Counted from the stretch's first letter, positions 37,764-46,177 are shown. The stretch: DNA of 64,000 bases from Aeromonas popoffii (GCF_000820025.1 NZ_CDBI01000047.1:62001-126000), one strand, 5' to 3'. Translations and numbers: made by a program. Notes: a model not told the origin generated them from the letters alone.

Positions 37764-38468
37764 ATGCGGATCTCCCTTTTTAGCGGTCGTGGCACCGAGC
37801 TGGTGCCCGGCCTCACCACCTCCATTCACAAGCAACCGATCTCTGCGTCCGTTCGCTGTACCTTTTCCGGTCTGGAAGGCGATGAGCAGTGTGACCTGCG
37901 CCACCACGGTGGCCCGGATCGGGCGCTCCACTACTATCCTGCCGATCACTATCCCTGGTGGCAGACCTGGCAAACCGCCATGGGCCTTGCTGCGCCCCGC
38001 ACACCCTGGCAACCCGCCGCTTTTGGCGAGAATCTGTCCGGCCTTGGGTTGACCGAGCAGCAGGCCTGCATTGGTGATATCTATCGGTTCGGTGAGGCGC
38101 TGATCCAGATAAGCCAGCCGAGATCCCCCTGTTTCAAGCTCAACCAGCGTTTCGGTTATGGTCAAATATCACAGGTGATACAGCTCAATGGCCGCTGTGG
38201 CTGGCTGTTGCGGGTGCTGGAGGAGGGGGCGGTCGCACCGCAGGAAACTATGGTGCTGGTCGACAGGCCCTATCCCGCCCTGACGGTGAAGCGGACCGCC
38301 GATATCCTGTTCAATCTGGTACGGGACGAAGCGGATCTGCTGTTGCTGCTGGAGAACCCGGCGCTCTCTCCCAATTGGCGCCAGCATGCGGCCAACTGGC
38401 TGGAACATGGGAAGGTGGCCGACTGGCAGCGCCGCTTGCTGGGACCCGCCGAATTTCAGCTTCCCTAG
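37764..38468 (+). CDS. yiiM: MOSC domain protein YiiM (6-hydroxyaminopurine reductase)
   Basis: A 234-residue molybdenum cofactor protein of the YiiM family, which reduces N-hydroxylated bases. The MOSC core (about 30-160) holds FSGLEGDEQCDLRHHGGPDRALHYY, AFGENLSGLGL and the Cys ligand in SQPRSPCFKLNQRFG. Start ATG 37764 is favoured over 37758 because GGAGG lies six bases upstream. Interaction with a redox partner supplying electrons, as in E. coli, is family knowledge. Confidence 0.9.
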   Translation: MRISLFSGRGTELVPGLTTSIHKQPISASVRCTFSGLEGDEQCDLRHHGGPDRALHYYPADHYPWWQTWQTAMGLAAPRTPWQPAAFGENLSGLGLTEQQACIGDIYRFGEALIQISQPRSPCFKLNQRFGYGQISQVIQLNGRCGWLLRVLEEGAVAPQETMVLVDRPYPALTVKRTADILFNLVRDEADLLLLLENPALSPNWRQHAANWLEHGKVADWQRRLLGPAEFQLP

Positions 38469-38577
38469 GGTGGGTTGGAGAAATGTCACGCCCTTACGCC
38501 CTTTCTGTGAACCCGGTGCCAAAGCGCTGAATAGTTGAACGAACGGCCATTTTTTTCCCTTAAAACACAAAAAAGGC

Positions 38578-38606
38578 TTGTGTCATGTCGGGGCATTAGG
38601 TAAATT
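38578..38606 (+). promoter_or_regulatory. tRNA-Pro promoter
   Basis: TTGTGT (38578-38583), 17-base spacer, TAAATT (38601-38606), followed by a GC-rich discriminator (CTCGCCCC) typical of stringently controlled stable-RNA promoters. Confidence 0.65.
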
Positions 38607-38622
38607 CTCGCCCCGCAGACAT

Positions 38623-38699
<77 letters not shown>

Positions 38700-38705
38700 T
38701 ATTAG

Positions 38706-38732
38706 AAAAGGCCGCTCAATGAGCGGCCTTTT
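38706..38732 (+). terminator. tRNA-Pro terminator
   Basis: AAAAGGCCGCTC (38706-38717) pairs with GAGCGGCCTTTT (38721-38732) over AAT. Confidence 0.92.
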
Positions 38733-38842
38733 CGCATTCGGATTTTACCGATCCCGGTACGGAATGTCTGGCTGGTTGTGGCATGCCGAGGTCGTTGCAG
38801 CTTTCTTGCCCATCTTTCCTGGTGCCGTCGTAGTGTGCAGGC

Positions 38843-38869
38843 ATTAAAAGGGCCACCGCTCGGTGGCCC
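38843..38869 (-). terminator. Minus-strand terminator downstream of the AbiTii-like gene
   Basis: GGGCCACCG (38850-38858) and CGGTGGCCC (38861-38869) make a 9-base stem; read on the minus strand it ends in TTTTAAT. It is the first terminator beyond the orphan gene. The intervening 38870-38964 contains only a 14-base palindrome CCTTGCGCGCAAGG (38944-38957). Confidence 0.7.
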
Positions 38870-38964
38870 AGGGTGGAGTCTGATCCTGACTCCGGCACTC
38901 TAGATTGTGGCAATCTCGCTATGGGTCTTGTCTATGGTGCCCTCCTTGCGCGCAAGGCGCTTAC

Positions 38965-39492
38965 TCAGATATGCCAGTGCTGATGCCGCAATGCCTTGAA
39001 GCTGTGTTGAGGTTGCAAGGCCGCGTGCTTGGGGTACTCACTAATGAAATGTTCGATTCCCTCCATCAGTTGTGAACGTAATGAAGACACGGGTTCATGC
39101 CAGGCTTGCAGGCATAAATGGCCGGGGATCAACTGCTCCTGATAATCTTCCAGCAGCTGCTCTGGCCAGGGTTCAATACCAGAATTGCGTTGCAGTAGAT
39201 AATGGGTGGCGGGTTCACGGGCATAGATGAACTGAATCTGGGCCAGATCGCGTTGGCTTAGCGTTTGACTGTTGATATGACAGGTCAAATATTTTCCCGT
39301 CTTCAGATCCAAGAAGTGACCGCGTTGCCGACAGGCTACGATGCGATACCAAGGCAGGGGCGAACAGAGAGAGTATCCCTCAAGCTCCTGTTCCAGCCAG
39401 TGGCGACACTCGGGTGTCTGCACCTCGTCGAGCATGGACTCGATCTGTGTCAACAAGGCTCTGGATGGTTTGGTGGCCCGTTTCGTACTCAT
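38965..39492 (-). CDS. AbiTii-domain-like orphan protein
   Basis: A 175-residue protein. Residues about 10-60 resemble the AbiTii domain found in abortive-infection-linked proteins: ALLTQIESMLDEV, then WLEQELEGYSLCSPLPWYRIV, matching the W-x-x-x-E-L-x-G-Y ... LP-x-YR pattern. The rest (SQRDLAQIQFIYAREPATHYLLQR and a helical C-terminus) is not recognised. Its base composition is visibly poorer in GC than neighbours, it is bounded by a tRNA and a terminator, and no partner gene adjoins. ATG 39492 follows GGGAGG by ten bases; an upstream TTG at 39519 is less likely. A defence role is inference only. Confidence 0.5.
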   Translation of the reverse strand: MSTKRATKPSRALLTQIESMLDEVQTPECRHWLEQELEGYSLCSPLPWYRIVACRQRGHFLDLKTGKYLTCHINSQTLSQRDLAQIQFIYAREPATHYLLQRNSGIEPWPEQLLEDYQEQLIPGHLCLQAWHEPVSSLRSQLMEGIEHFISEYPKHAALQPQHSFKALRHQHWHI

Positions 39493-39615
39493 CGCCTGCA
39501 ATCCTCCCTCTGCACACAATCCCGAATGTCAGTATGGACCCGTGGGCGGCAGAGGGGGTAACGATTCTAATGATTAAAATCAGATTAGCAGTGTTGTTTT
39601 TATGCAATCGGTGAG

Positions 39616-40080
39616 TCAGCCCACCAGATAGGTGCCGGTCCCGAAGGCGATGTGGGTGCCCTCTTCATTGTGCAGTTCCATCCGGGCGACGGCGACCTTA
39701 CTGCCGGCACGGATGATGTGGGCGGTGGCGATGAACTCGTTGCCGCGGCCCGGGCGCAGGTAGTCCACGCGCAGGTCTATGGTGCCGAGGCGGGAGAAGC
39801 GCTCTTTGAGGTAGTTGGGGGAGAAGTCTTCCAGCTCGTCGATGCAGGAGGCGGCGACTATCATGCCGCCGGCCACATCCAGCAGGCTGGCGGTGACGCC
39901 GCCGTGCAAGATGTTGTGGAAGGGGTTGCCGATTAGCTTGTCATCCATCTTGATGCGCAGCTCCACCTTCTCGAAGTCGTAGTGGGTCACCTGTATGCCA
40001 ATCAGCTTGTTGAACGGCATCCGCTCGGCGAACAGGTTGGCAATACCACTGAGCGCCATCTTCTTCAGCATGTGTTTCAT
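39616..40080 (-). CDS. yigI: YigI-type hotdog thioesterase
   Basis: A 154-residue hotdog-fold protein matching E. coli YigI closely: MPFNKLIGIQVTHYDFEKVEL, ILHGGVTASLLDVAGGMIVA (HGG motif, about 58-76), FSRLGTIDLRVDYLRPGRGNEFIA and GSKVAVARMELHNEEGTHIAFGTGTYLVG. These proteins hydrolyse acyl-CoAs of medium or long chain. Divergent from recQ, as in enterics where yigI is near recQ. An AT-rich stretch follows at 39575-39615. Confidence 0.92.
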   Translation of the reverse strand: MKHMLKKMALSGIANLFAERMPFNKLIGIQVTHYDFEKVELRIKMDDKLIGNPFHNILHGGVTASLLDVAGGMIVAASCIDELEDFSPNYLKERFSRLGTIDLRVDYLRPGRGNEFIATAHIIRAGSKVAVARMELHNEEGTHIAFGTGTYLVG

Positions 40081-40213
40081 TCTCTGATACCGCTCCCTGT
40101 CATCAACGCCGAGTAAAAACGCCAGCCAGTCTGCAACACATCATTAACAGTCGCAATGGCAGGTTTATTGTGAGCGGCGGCTGCTTTAGAATGGCGACCC
40201 CAAAGGAGAGCCC

Positions 40214-42037
40214 ATGACCGTCATTGCCGAAACCTTGCCCGATACACCTCTTGCCCTGTTGCAGGCGGTATTCGGCTACCAGCAATTTCGGCCGGGCCAG
40301 CTGGAGATCATCGAGCAAATAGTGGCGGGACGTGATGCCATGGTGCTCAAGCCCACCGGTGGCGGCAAGTCACTCTGCTTCCAGATCCCGGCGCTGCTGC
40401 GCCCCGGGCTCGGGGTGGTGGTCTCCCCGCTTATCTCGTTGATGAAGGATCAGGTCGATAGCCTGCGGGCCAACGGTGTGGCGGCCATCTACATCAACTC
40501 GGCCCTGAGCCGGGAGGAGATGATCCAGAACTTTGCCGCCATGCGCCGTGGCGAGATCAAACTGCTGTATGTCTCCCCCGAGCGCTTGCTGCAGCATGAG
40601 TTCATGGATCGGCTGGCGGAGCTGCCGCTCGGCTTGTTCGCCATCGACGAGGCCCACTGTGTCTCCCAGTGGGGTCACGATTTTCGGCCGGAATACGCGG
40701 CGCTCGGGCGGCTAAAGCAGTGGTTCCCCCAAGTGCCAGTCGTGGCGCTCACCGCGACCGCCGACGAGGCGACCCGCAGCGACATGCTGCACCGGTTGGA
40801 GCTTAACGATCCCTTCGTCCACACCGCCAGCTTCGACAGACCCAACATTCGCTACAGCCTGGTGGAGAAGTTCAAGGCGGCGGAGCAGTTGCTGCGCTAC
40901 GTGCAGAGCCAGAAGGGCAACTGCGGCATCGTCTACTGCTCCAGCCGCAACCGTGTGGAAGAGGTCGCAGAGCGCCTCTCCCGCCATGGCAGCAAGGCGG
41001 CGCCCTACCACGCCGGCCTGCCGTTGGCCCAGCGCCAGCAGACCCAGGATGCCTTCCTCAAGGATGACATCGAGATAGTGGTGGCGACGGTGGCGTTCGG
41101 CATGGGTATCGACAAGCCGAACGTGCGTTTCGTGGTGCACTACGACATTCCCAAGAACATCGAGTCCTACTATCAGGAAACGGGCCGGGCTGGCCGTGAC
41201 GGTACCCCGGCCGAGGCGCTGCTGCTGTACGATCCCGCCGACATAGGCCGGGTGCGGCGCCTGCTCGACAACATAGAAAATCCCCAGCAGTTGCAGGTTG
41301 AGCAGTACAAGCTCAACGTGATGGCGGCCTTTGCCGAGGCGCAGACCTGCCGTCGTCAGGTGCTGCTCAACTATTTCGGCGAGTACAACGACAAGCCGTG
41401 CGGCAACTGCGATATCTGTCTGGATCCGCCCAAGAGTTATGACGGTACCGAAGATGCCCAGAAGGCGCTCTCCTGCGTCTGGCGGGTGGGCCAGAACTTC
41501 GGGGTGGGTTACGTGGTGGAGGTACTGCGTGGCTCTCTCAACCAGCGCATCAAGGATCACGGCCACGACAAGCTGTCGACCTACGGCATCGGCAAGGATC
41601 AGAGTCACGAGTACTGGATGAGTGTGATCCGCCAGTTGATCCACAAGGGGCTGCTGACCCAGAACATCACCCGCAATCTGGTGCTGCAGCTGACCGAAGC
41701 GGCCCGCCCTGTGCTGCGTGGTGAGATGAAGCTGGAACTGGCGGTGCCACGGTTGCAGCCCATCTCCAGTCGCAAGGAGAAGCGCAACGGCCTGCTGGAC
41801 AACGCCAACTACGACAAACGGCTGTTCAAGGAGCTGCGCGGCCTGCGCAAGCAGATCGCCGAGGATGAAGAGGTGCCGCCCTACGTGGTGTTCAACGATG
41901 CGACCCTGGTGGAGATGGCCCAGCTGATGCCGATGACCGAGGGCGAGATGCTGGCCATCAATGGCGTCGGGCATCGCAAGCTGGAGCGCTTCGGCGAAGC
42001 CTTTATGGACCTTATCATCGATTACTGCCGCCGCTAG
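40214..42037 (+). CDS. recQ: ATP-dependent DNA helicase RecQ
   Basis: A 607-residue 3'-5' helicase in recombination and fork repair. Motifs in order: Walker [18 protein letters not shown] (about 47-63), DEAH box [19 protein letters not shown], aromatic loop included, motif [20 protein letters not shown], zinc cysteines ([12 protein letters not shown]...CGNCDICLD, about 380-405), winged helix and a C-terminal HRDC domain (about 530-605). AAAGGAGAG precedes ATG 40214. The full three-module architecture is intact. Confidence 0.96.
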   Translation: MTVIAETLPDTPLALLQAVFGYQQFRPGQLEIIEQIVAGRDAMVLKPTGGGKSLCFQIPALLRPGLGVVVSPLISLMKDQVDSLRANGVAAIYINSALSREEMIQNFAAMRRGEIKLLYVSPERLLQHEFMDRLAELPLGLFAIDEAHCVSQWGHDFRPEYAALGRLKQWFPQVPVVALTATADEATRSDMLHRLELNDPFVHTASFDRPNIRYSLVEKFKAAEQLLRYVQSQKGNCGIVYCSSRNRVEEVAERLSRHGSKAAPYHAGLPLAQRQQTQDAFLKDDIEIVVATVAFGMGIDKPNVRFVVHYDIPKNIESYYQETGRAGRDGTPAEALLLYDPADIGRVRRLLDNIENPQQLQVEQYKLNVMAAFAEAQTCRRQVLLNYFGEYNDKPCGNCDICLDPPKSYDGTEDAQKALSCVWRVGQNFGVGYVVEVLRGSLNQRIKDHGHDKLSTYGIGKDQSHEYWMSVIRQLIHKGLLTQNITRNLVLQLTEAARPVLRGEMKLELAVPRLQPISSRKEKRNGLLDNANYDKRLFKELRGLRKQIAEDEEVPPYVVFNDATLVEMAQLMPMTEGEMLAINGVGHRKLERFGEAFMDLIIDYCRR

Positions 42038-42087
42038 GAAAGCAGGTCCATCAGGAATGGGGCGCCCGTCCGCCGGGCACCACGAGG

Positions 42088-42387
42088 CTATTTCAAGCCG
42101 GCGTAGTAGGCCGCCAGGTTCTCCATATCGGCCTCGGTTAGCGGGGCCATGAAGGGCAGCATCAGGGGTTCCTTGCGACTGCCCTCCTTGAAAGCTTTCA
42201 ACTGCTTCACCAGATAGGCGTGGTTCTGGCCAGCCAGATGGGGATAGCCGGGGATCAGTGCCTTGCCTTCAACCCCATGGCAGGCGGAGCAGACCACCGC
42301 CTTGGCCTTGCCCGCTTCGATATCGGCCGCCTGGGCTTGTCCCCACAACAACATCAGCAGGGGCAGGGCGCCCAACCATCTTTGCAT
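42088..42387 (-). CDS. Small periplasmic class I cytochrome c
   Basis: A 99-residue exported c-type cytochrome: signal peptide (about 1-20, ending GQAQA), heme attachment CSACH (Cys33 and Cys36, His37), HGVEGKALIPGYPHLAGQNHAYLVKQL and the axial Met in PLMLPFMAPLTEADMENLAAYYAG. It looks like the single-heme c553/c4-half type that shuttles electrons to terminal oxidases. No oxidase genes adjoin. Divergent from selO. Confidence 0.9.
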   Translation of the reverse strand: MQRWLGALPLLMLLWGQAQAADIEAGKAKAVVCSACHGVEGKALIPGYPHLAGQNHAYLVKQLKAFKEGSRKEPLMLPFMAPLTEADMENLAAYYAGLK

Positions 42388-42491
42388 CTTTTTCCCCTTG
42401 AAATGAAATAGCGCGATCGCCTGTTAGCCTGAGTGGGCCGACGGCGGTATAAAGAGTGACACGAGCATACGCAGGGACGAATCGCACTACC

Positions 42492-43919
42492 ATGAAGCTG
42501 ATCAACACTTTTGCCACTGAACTGCCCTGGGCCTGTGAGCCCGTGGCCCCCCAGCCGCTGCACGAACCTAGCTTGCTGCACCTCAACCACAGCCTGCTGA
42601 ACGAGCTGGGACTGGGCGATGTCAGCGAAACAGACTGGCTTGCCTGCTGTGGTCTGGGTCAGCCGCTGCCCGGTATGCAGCCGGTGGCCCAAGTCTATGC
42701 GGGCCATCAGTTCGGCGGTTACAGCCCACGCCTCGGTGATGGGCGTGCGCTGCTGCTGGGTGAGCTGCGGGCGCCGGATGGTCAGGGCTGGGATCTGCAC
42801 CTGAAAGGGGCGGGCAAGACGCCTTTCTCCCGCTTTGGTGACGGTCGCGCCGTGCTGAGATCCAGCATCCGCGAATATCTCGCCTCAGAGGCGCTCCATG
42901 CCCTCGGCATTCCCACCACGCGTGCGCTGGTACTGGTTGGCAGCAAGGAGCCTGTCTACCGGGAGCAGGAAGAGACGGGCGCAACCGTGCTGCGAACTGC
43001 TCCCAGCCACCTGCGGTTCGGTCACATCGAATATTTCGCCTGGAGCGGGCAGGGGGAGAAGATACCGCTGCTCATCGACTATCTGCTGCGTCACCACTTC
43101 CCCGAGCTGGACAGCGGGGCTGAGCTGTTTGCCGAGGTGGTACGGCGTACCGCGCGGCTCATCGCCAAGTGGCAGGCGGCGGGCTTCTGTCATGGGGTGA
43201 TGAACACCGACAACATGTCGCTGCTCGGGCTGACCCTGGATTACGGCCCCTACGGCTTCATCGATGCCTATGTGCCCGATTTTGTCTGTAATCACTCGGA
43301 TCCGGGCGGTCGCTATGCACTGGATCAGCAACCCGCTGTGGGTTACTGGAATCTGCAAAAGCTGGCGCAGGCGTTGGCAGACCATGTGGATGGCGACGCC
43401 CTGGCCGCCGCGCTGGCCCAGTACGAGCAGCAGCTGATGCTGCACTACTCCGAGCTGATGCGCGCCCGGCTCGGGTTGGTGGTGTGGGAAGAGGAGGACC
43501 CGGCGCTGTTCCGCGAGCTGTTCCAACTGCTGGCAAGCCAGAGAGTGGACTATCACCTCTTCCTGCGCCGCCTGGGTGAGCTGACTCAGCAGGGGGAGTG
43601 GCCAGCCGCTCTGCTGGCTCTGCTGCCGGATCCTGCGCGCTGGCAGCAGTGGCTCGCGCTCTATCGGGCGCGACTGGTGCGGGAGGGAAGCGAGGATGCC
43701 GTCCGCAGGCGGCAGATGGATGCCATCAATCCCAAGTACGTGCTGCGTAATGCCCTGGCCCAGCAGGCGATAGATGCCGCTGAGGCGGGGGATATGACTC
43801 CGTTCGAGCGGTTGTTTGCGGCCTTGCAGCATCCCTATGACGAACAACCCGAGTATGACGACCTGGCGACACCGGTTCCCCGGTGGTATTGCGGTGGCGA
43901 GCTTTCTTGCAGCAGTTGA
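42492..43919 (+). CDS. selO: Protein adenylyltransferase SelO
   Basis: A 475-residue pseudokinase-fold enzyme that AMPylates protein substrates rather than phosphorylating. Conserved segments: VYAGHQFGGYSPRLGDGRALLLGE, LKGAGKTPFSRFGDGRAVLRSSIREYLASEA, HGVMNTDNMSLLGLTLDYGPYGFID and a C-terminal GELSCSS in which Cys replaces the selenocysteine of metazoan SelO. ATG 42492 (MKLINTFATELP) is the family start. The following DUF3630 gene starts 10 bases later. Confidence 0.94.
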   Translation: MKLINTFATELPWACEPVAPQPLHEPSLLHLNHSLLNELGLGDVSETDWLACCGLGQPLPGMQPVAQVYAGHQFGGYSPRLGDGRALLLGELRAPDGQGWDLHLKGAGKTPFSRFGDGRAVLRSSIREYLASEALHALGIPTTRALVLVGSKEPVYREQEETGATVLRTAPSHLRFGHIEYFAWSGQGEKIPLLIDYLLRHHFPELDSGAELFAEVVRRTARLIAKWQAAGFCHGVMNTDNMSLLGLTLDYGPYGFIDAYVPDFVCNHSDPGGRYALDQQPAVGYWNLQKLAQALADHVDGDALAAALAQYEQQLMLHYSELMRARLGLVVWEEEDPALFRELFQLLASQRVDYHLFLRRLGELTQQGEWPAALLALLPDPARWQQWLALYRARLVREGSEDAVRRRQMDAINPKYVLRNALAQQAIDAAEAGDMTPFERLFAALQHPYDEQPEYDDLATPVPRWYCGGELSCSS

Positions 43920-43929
43920 GGGATGAGAG

Positions 43930-44220
43930 ATGGATTGGCGTGTAACGCGGACAGACACGGAGTCAGCCGTGCTGATGCTGGATTGCCCCGGGCTCTGCTG
44001 GGATACCTTCCCGGCGCTGGCAGGGACTTTGCTGCAGGAGTGGGAGCTCAGGCTGCTCGACAAGGAGTGGGGCGCCGATCGTCACGGCTGGTTGCTGGAA
44101 TTTGAAGGGAGTCAGTTCAGGCTGGAGTATGAACACCATAGCGGTTGCTGGCTGACGGCGGTGCAGCCGGTCGATCGCGAGGTCTTGTTCTGGCTTGGCT
44201 GTCAGCATAACAAAGGCTGA
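43930..44220 (+). CDS. DUF3630 family protein
   Basis: A 96-residue soluble protein with no signal peptide. Pattern: SAVLMLDCPGLCWDTFPALAGTLLQEWELRLLDKEWGADRHGWLLEFEG, then FRLEYEHHSGCWLTAVQP, agreeing with small DUF3630 proteins that commonly accompany gammaproteobacterial genes. Function unknown. It is 10 bases after selO, so it likely shares the transcript. Possible mRNA start: GAGGGATGAGAG precedes ATG 43930. Confidence 0.72.
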   Translation: MDWRVTRTDTESAVLMLDCPGLCWDTFPALAGTLLQEWELRLLDKEWGADRHGWLLEFEGSQFRLEYEHHSGCWLTAVQPVDREVLFWLGCQHNKG

Positions 44221-44291
44221 GCGGGCTGCTTGGGGGGCATGACCTTGCCCTTTGATGACAATGGCCGCTGGTTGAATCAATAGCATAAAGA

Positions 44292-44319
44292 TTGAACTAT
44301 CAGTTGGGGGGCGTATAAT
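44292..44319 (+). promoter_or_regulatory. yhhQ promoter
   Basis: TTGAAC (44292-44297), 16-base spacer, TATAAT (44314-44319). It predicts transcription start around 44326, giving a leader long enough to contain the preQ1 element. Confidence 0.75.
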
Positions 44320-44351
44320 CGCGCCCCTCAATTATCGCCAATGGTGGCGGT

Positions 44352-44382
44352 ATGGGTTCCCTAACCCCATTAACCAAAAAGG
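44352..44382 (+). ncRNA. preQ1-I type riboswitch
   Basis: ATGGG (44352-44356) pairs with CCCAT (44366-44370) as P1; the loop GTTCCCTAACC and the A-rich tail TTAACCAAAAAGG follow the preQ1-I pseudoknot. The loop CCT can pair with the tail AGG (44380-44382), which is also the Shine-Dalgarno, 7 bases before the yhhQ start. The sequence is close to the T. tengcongensis aptamer (CUGGG...AACCCCAGUUAAC...AAGG). Ligand binding should sequester the ribosome site and switch off yhhQ. Confidence 0.85.
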
Positions 44383-44389
44383 TCACAAT

Positions 44390-45064
44390 ATGAATCTGAC
44401 CCCTGCTCAGCACCAGACGGCGCTGGTGCGTCTCTCGTTGTTCCACATCCTGATCATTGCCAGCAGCAACTATCTGGTGCAGCTGCCGATTACCATCTTT
44501 GGCTTCCACACCACCTGGGGTGCCTTCAGCTTCCCGTTCATCTTTCTGGCCACCGATCTGACGGTGCGGATTTTCGGTGTCGGTCTGGCCCGCAAGATCA
44601 TCCAGACCGTGATGCTGCCTGCGCTGGCTGTTTCCTATGTGCTCTCCGTGCTGTTCTTCGAGGGCAGTTATCAGGGCATGGGCAATCTGGCGGAGTTTAA
44701 CCTGTTTGTGGCTCGCATCGCGCTGGCCAGCTTTATGGCCTATCTGGTGGGCCAGTTTATGGACGTGGTGGTATTCAACCGCCTGCGGCGGCTCAGGGCC
44801 TGGTGGGTGGCACCCGCCGCCTCGACCCTGTTTGGCAACCTGGTGGATACCATCGCCTTCTTCAGCATCGCCTTCTGGCGTAGCACGGATCCCTTCATGG
44901 CCGAGCACTGGGTCGAGATCGCAACCGTGGACTATGTGTTCAAGTTGCTGATAAGCCTTGGTCTGTTTGTGCCTCTCTACGGCGTCTTACTGCGTTATCT
45001 CAGCAGCAAGCTGGTGGGTGAGGCCGGATTGGCCGGCCTGCAAGCGGCGACGCGCCAAGCCTGA
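44390..45064 (+). CDS. yhhQ: Queuosine precursor transporter
   Basis: A 224-residue multi-pass membrane protein of the YhhQ/DUF165 family that imports preQ0/preQ1 for queuosine tRNA modification. Conserved: FGFHTTWGAFSFPFIFLATDLTVRIFG and RLRAWWVAPAASTLFGNLVDTIAFFSIAFW, about six membrane helices. The upstream preQ1 riboswitch independently supports the substrate. Start ATG 44390, with the AAAGG Shine-Dalgarno inside the aptamer. Monocistronic with terminator at 45069. Confidence 0.95.
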   Translation: MNLTPAQHQTALVRLSLFHILIIASSNYLVQLPITIFGFHTTWGAFSFPFIFLATDLTVRIFGVGLARKIIQTVMLPALAVSYVLSVLFFEGSYQGMGNLAEFNLFVARIALASFMAYLVGQFMDVVVFNRLRRLRAWWVAPAASTLFGNLVDTIAFFSIAFWRSTDPFMAEHWVEIATVDYVFKLLISLGLFVPLYGVLLRYLSSKLVGEAGLAGLQAATRQA

Positions 45065-45068
45065 CGCA

Positions 45069-45100
45069 ATTGACCATCCCCCGGGATGGTCAATTTTTTT
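45069..45100 (+). terminator. yhhQ terminator
   Basis: ATTGACCATCCC (45069-45080) pairs with GGGATGGTCAAT (45083-45094) over CC and is followed by seven T. Confidence 0.94.
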
Positions 45101-45120
45101 GCACTTTTGGCAAATAAGAG

Positions 45121-45149
45121 TTGCTTAGTTAAATGAGAATGATTATTGT
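45121..45149 (+). promoter_or_regulatory. Fur-regulated ryhB promoter
   Basis: TTGCTT (45121-45126) and TATTGT (45144-45149) are spaced 17 bases apart. Across the spacer and -10, TGAGAATGATTATTG (45134-45148) agrees with the Fur 7-1-7 motif TGATAATnATTATCA at 12 of 15 positions. Iron repression is inferred. Confidence 0.7.
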
Positions 45150-45155
45150 TAACTT

Positions 45156-45267
45156 GTTTTCCGGGAAAGACTTCATTCGTTCCAACGTGATGGACTTCTT
45201 GTGAAGGCACGACATTGCTCACATTGCTTCCAGTTATAGGGCCAGTTCTTCTGGCCCTCTTTTTTTG
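45156..45267 (+). ncRNA. ryhB: RyhB iron-responsive small RNA
   Basis: The stretch contains ACATTGCTCACATTGCTTCC (45212-45231), identical to the conserved target-pairing core of E. coli RyhB, with the flanking CACG and CAG also shared. It is flanked by a Fur-type promoter upstream and a strong terminator (GGGCCAG 45239-45245, CTGGCCC 45251-45257, T-run) downstream. RyhB uses Hfq to repress mRNAs of iron-rich proteins when iron is scarce. The 5' end (about 45156) is estimated from the promoter. No coding frame is present. Confidence 0.88.
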
Positions 45268-45290
45268 TTTTTTTCAGCAAGTGACAGCCA

Positions 45291-45314
45291 TAAAAAATGG
45301 GAGCCAAGGCTCCC
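45291..45314 (-). terminator. rraA terminator
   Basis: GGGAGCC (45299-45305) pairs with GGCTCCC (45308-45314); on the minus strand it is followed by ATTTTTTA. It separates rraA from the convergent RyhB locus. Confidence 0.88.
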
Positions 45315-45334
45315 GTCGTTACATAGGTTGCGGC

Positions 45335-45820
45335 TTACTCGATATCGAGCGCCTCAGGGGAGAGGATCACCCCCGTGGTATCGGCGTAGAGGTGGTCATC
45401 GGGCAGGAAGGTGACGCCACCGAAGTTGACCGGCAGATCCGTCTCCCCCACGTCCTTGCTGTCGGCGCCCACCGGAATGGCAGCCAGTGCCTGAATGCCG
45501 ATATCCAGATCCTCCAGGATGTCGACTTCGCGCACGCAGCCGTAGCAGACGATGCCTTCCCACTCGTTCTCGGCTGCTGTAGTGGCAATTTCGCTATCGA
45601 TCAGGGCACGGCGCATGGAGCCACCGCCATCGATCAGCAGCACGCGGCCGACGCCGTTCTCTTTAACGAGCTCACGGATCAGGCCATTCGATTCGAAGCA
45701 TTTGACTGTGGTGATGACGCCGCCGAAAGAGGCACGGCCGCCGAAGGAGCAGAGCATGGGTTCGAGCACATCCACCATGTCCTGATAGATGTCGCACAGT
45801 TCTGAAGTGTTGTATTCCAT
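45335..45820 (-). CDS. rraA: Ribonuclease E activity regulator RraA
   Basis: A 161-residue trimeric ring protein that binds RNase E and inhibits RNA turnover. Characteristic: [48 protein letters not shown] (glycine loop, about 64-84), and [16 protein letters not shown] at the end. Start ATG 45820 ([10 protein letters not shown]) is the conserved N-terminus; the frame is open upstream to 45934. Neighbouring an RNase E-dependent sRNA gene is suggestive but not proof of linkage. Confidence 0.95.
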   Translation of the reverse strand: MEYNTSELCDIYQDMVDVLEPMLCSFGGRASFGGVITTVKCFESNGLIRELVKENGVGRVLLIDGGGSMRRALIDSEIATTAAENEWEGIVCYGCVREVDILEDLDIGIQALAAIPVGADSKDVGETDLPVNFGGVTFLPDDHLYADTTGVILSPEALDIE

Positions 45821-45966
45821 AGTGTCAAATCCACGGCTGGAAACAGGTGGGATCCAGTATAAGGAGTGGGACTGGCATTTCAATGAATATTCCTTGAACA
45901 ACAACGGGGATAGCGTTTTCTGCGTAATCTCCATGCAGTCAATGCCCTGTTCGTGAGAGGTCCATC

Positions 45967-46155
45967 GTGCTGATCCGTCCTAAGTTGATCCTGAACACAG
46001 TGCTGGCGGCCAGCGAGGTGAACCGCAACGTCAACAACATCCGCGACATCGCCCAGGAGGCGGGTCTGATGGCGGAGGAAAATGCCACATCCAGCCATGG
46101 CTTGACCGAGCAGGCCAAGCTGCTCAATCAGGCGGTGGCTAGGTATCGGGTCTAG
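45967..46155 (+). pseudogene. Remnant of a methyl-accepting chemotaxis protein C-terminus
   Basis: About 62 codons, of which the last 50 (AASEVNRNVNNIRDIAQEAG, then LMAEENATSSHGLTEQAKLL and NQAVARYRV) have the heptad pattern and AEEN/LxxxAxxL ending of a chemoreceptor signalling domain. Upstream in this frame lies a stop at 45925, and no membrane, HAMP or hairpin-tip segment is present. The GTG at 45967 has no good Shine-Dalgarno. It is best read as a decayed mcp left behind a terminator. Confidence 0.62.
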
Positions 46156-46177
46156 CAGCCCGCCCCCTGGAACAGAG

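Noticed and set aside
38944-38957. 14-base perfect palindrome CCTTGCGCGCAAGG as an attachment site or operator
   Set aside because: Short GC-rich self-complementary sequences arise by chance here, and no tRNA-derived direct repeat accompanies it.
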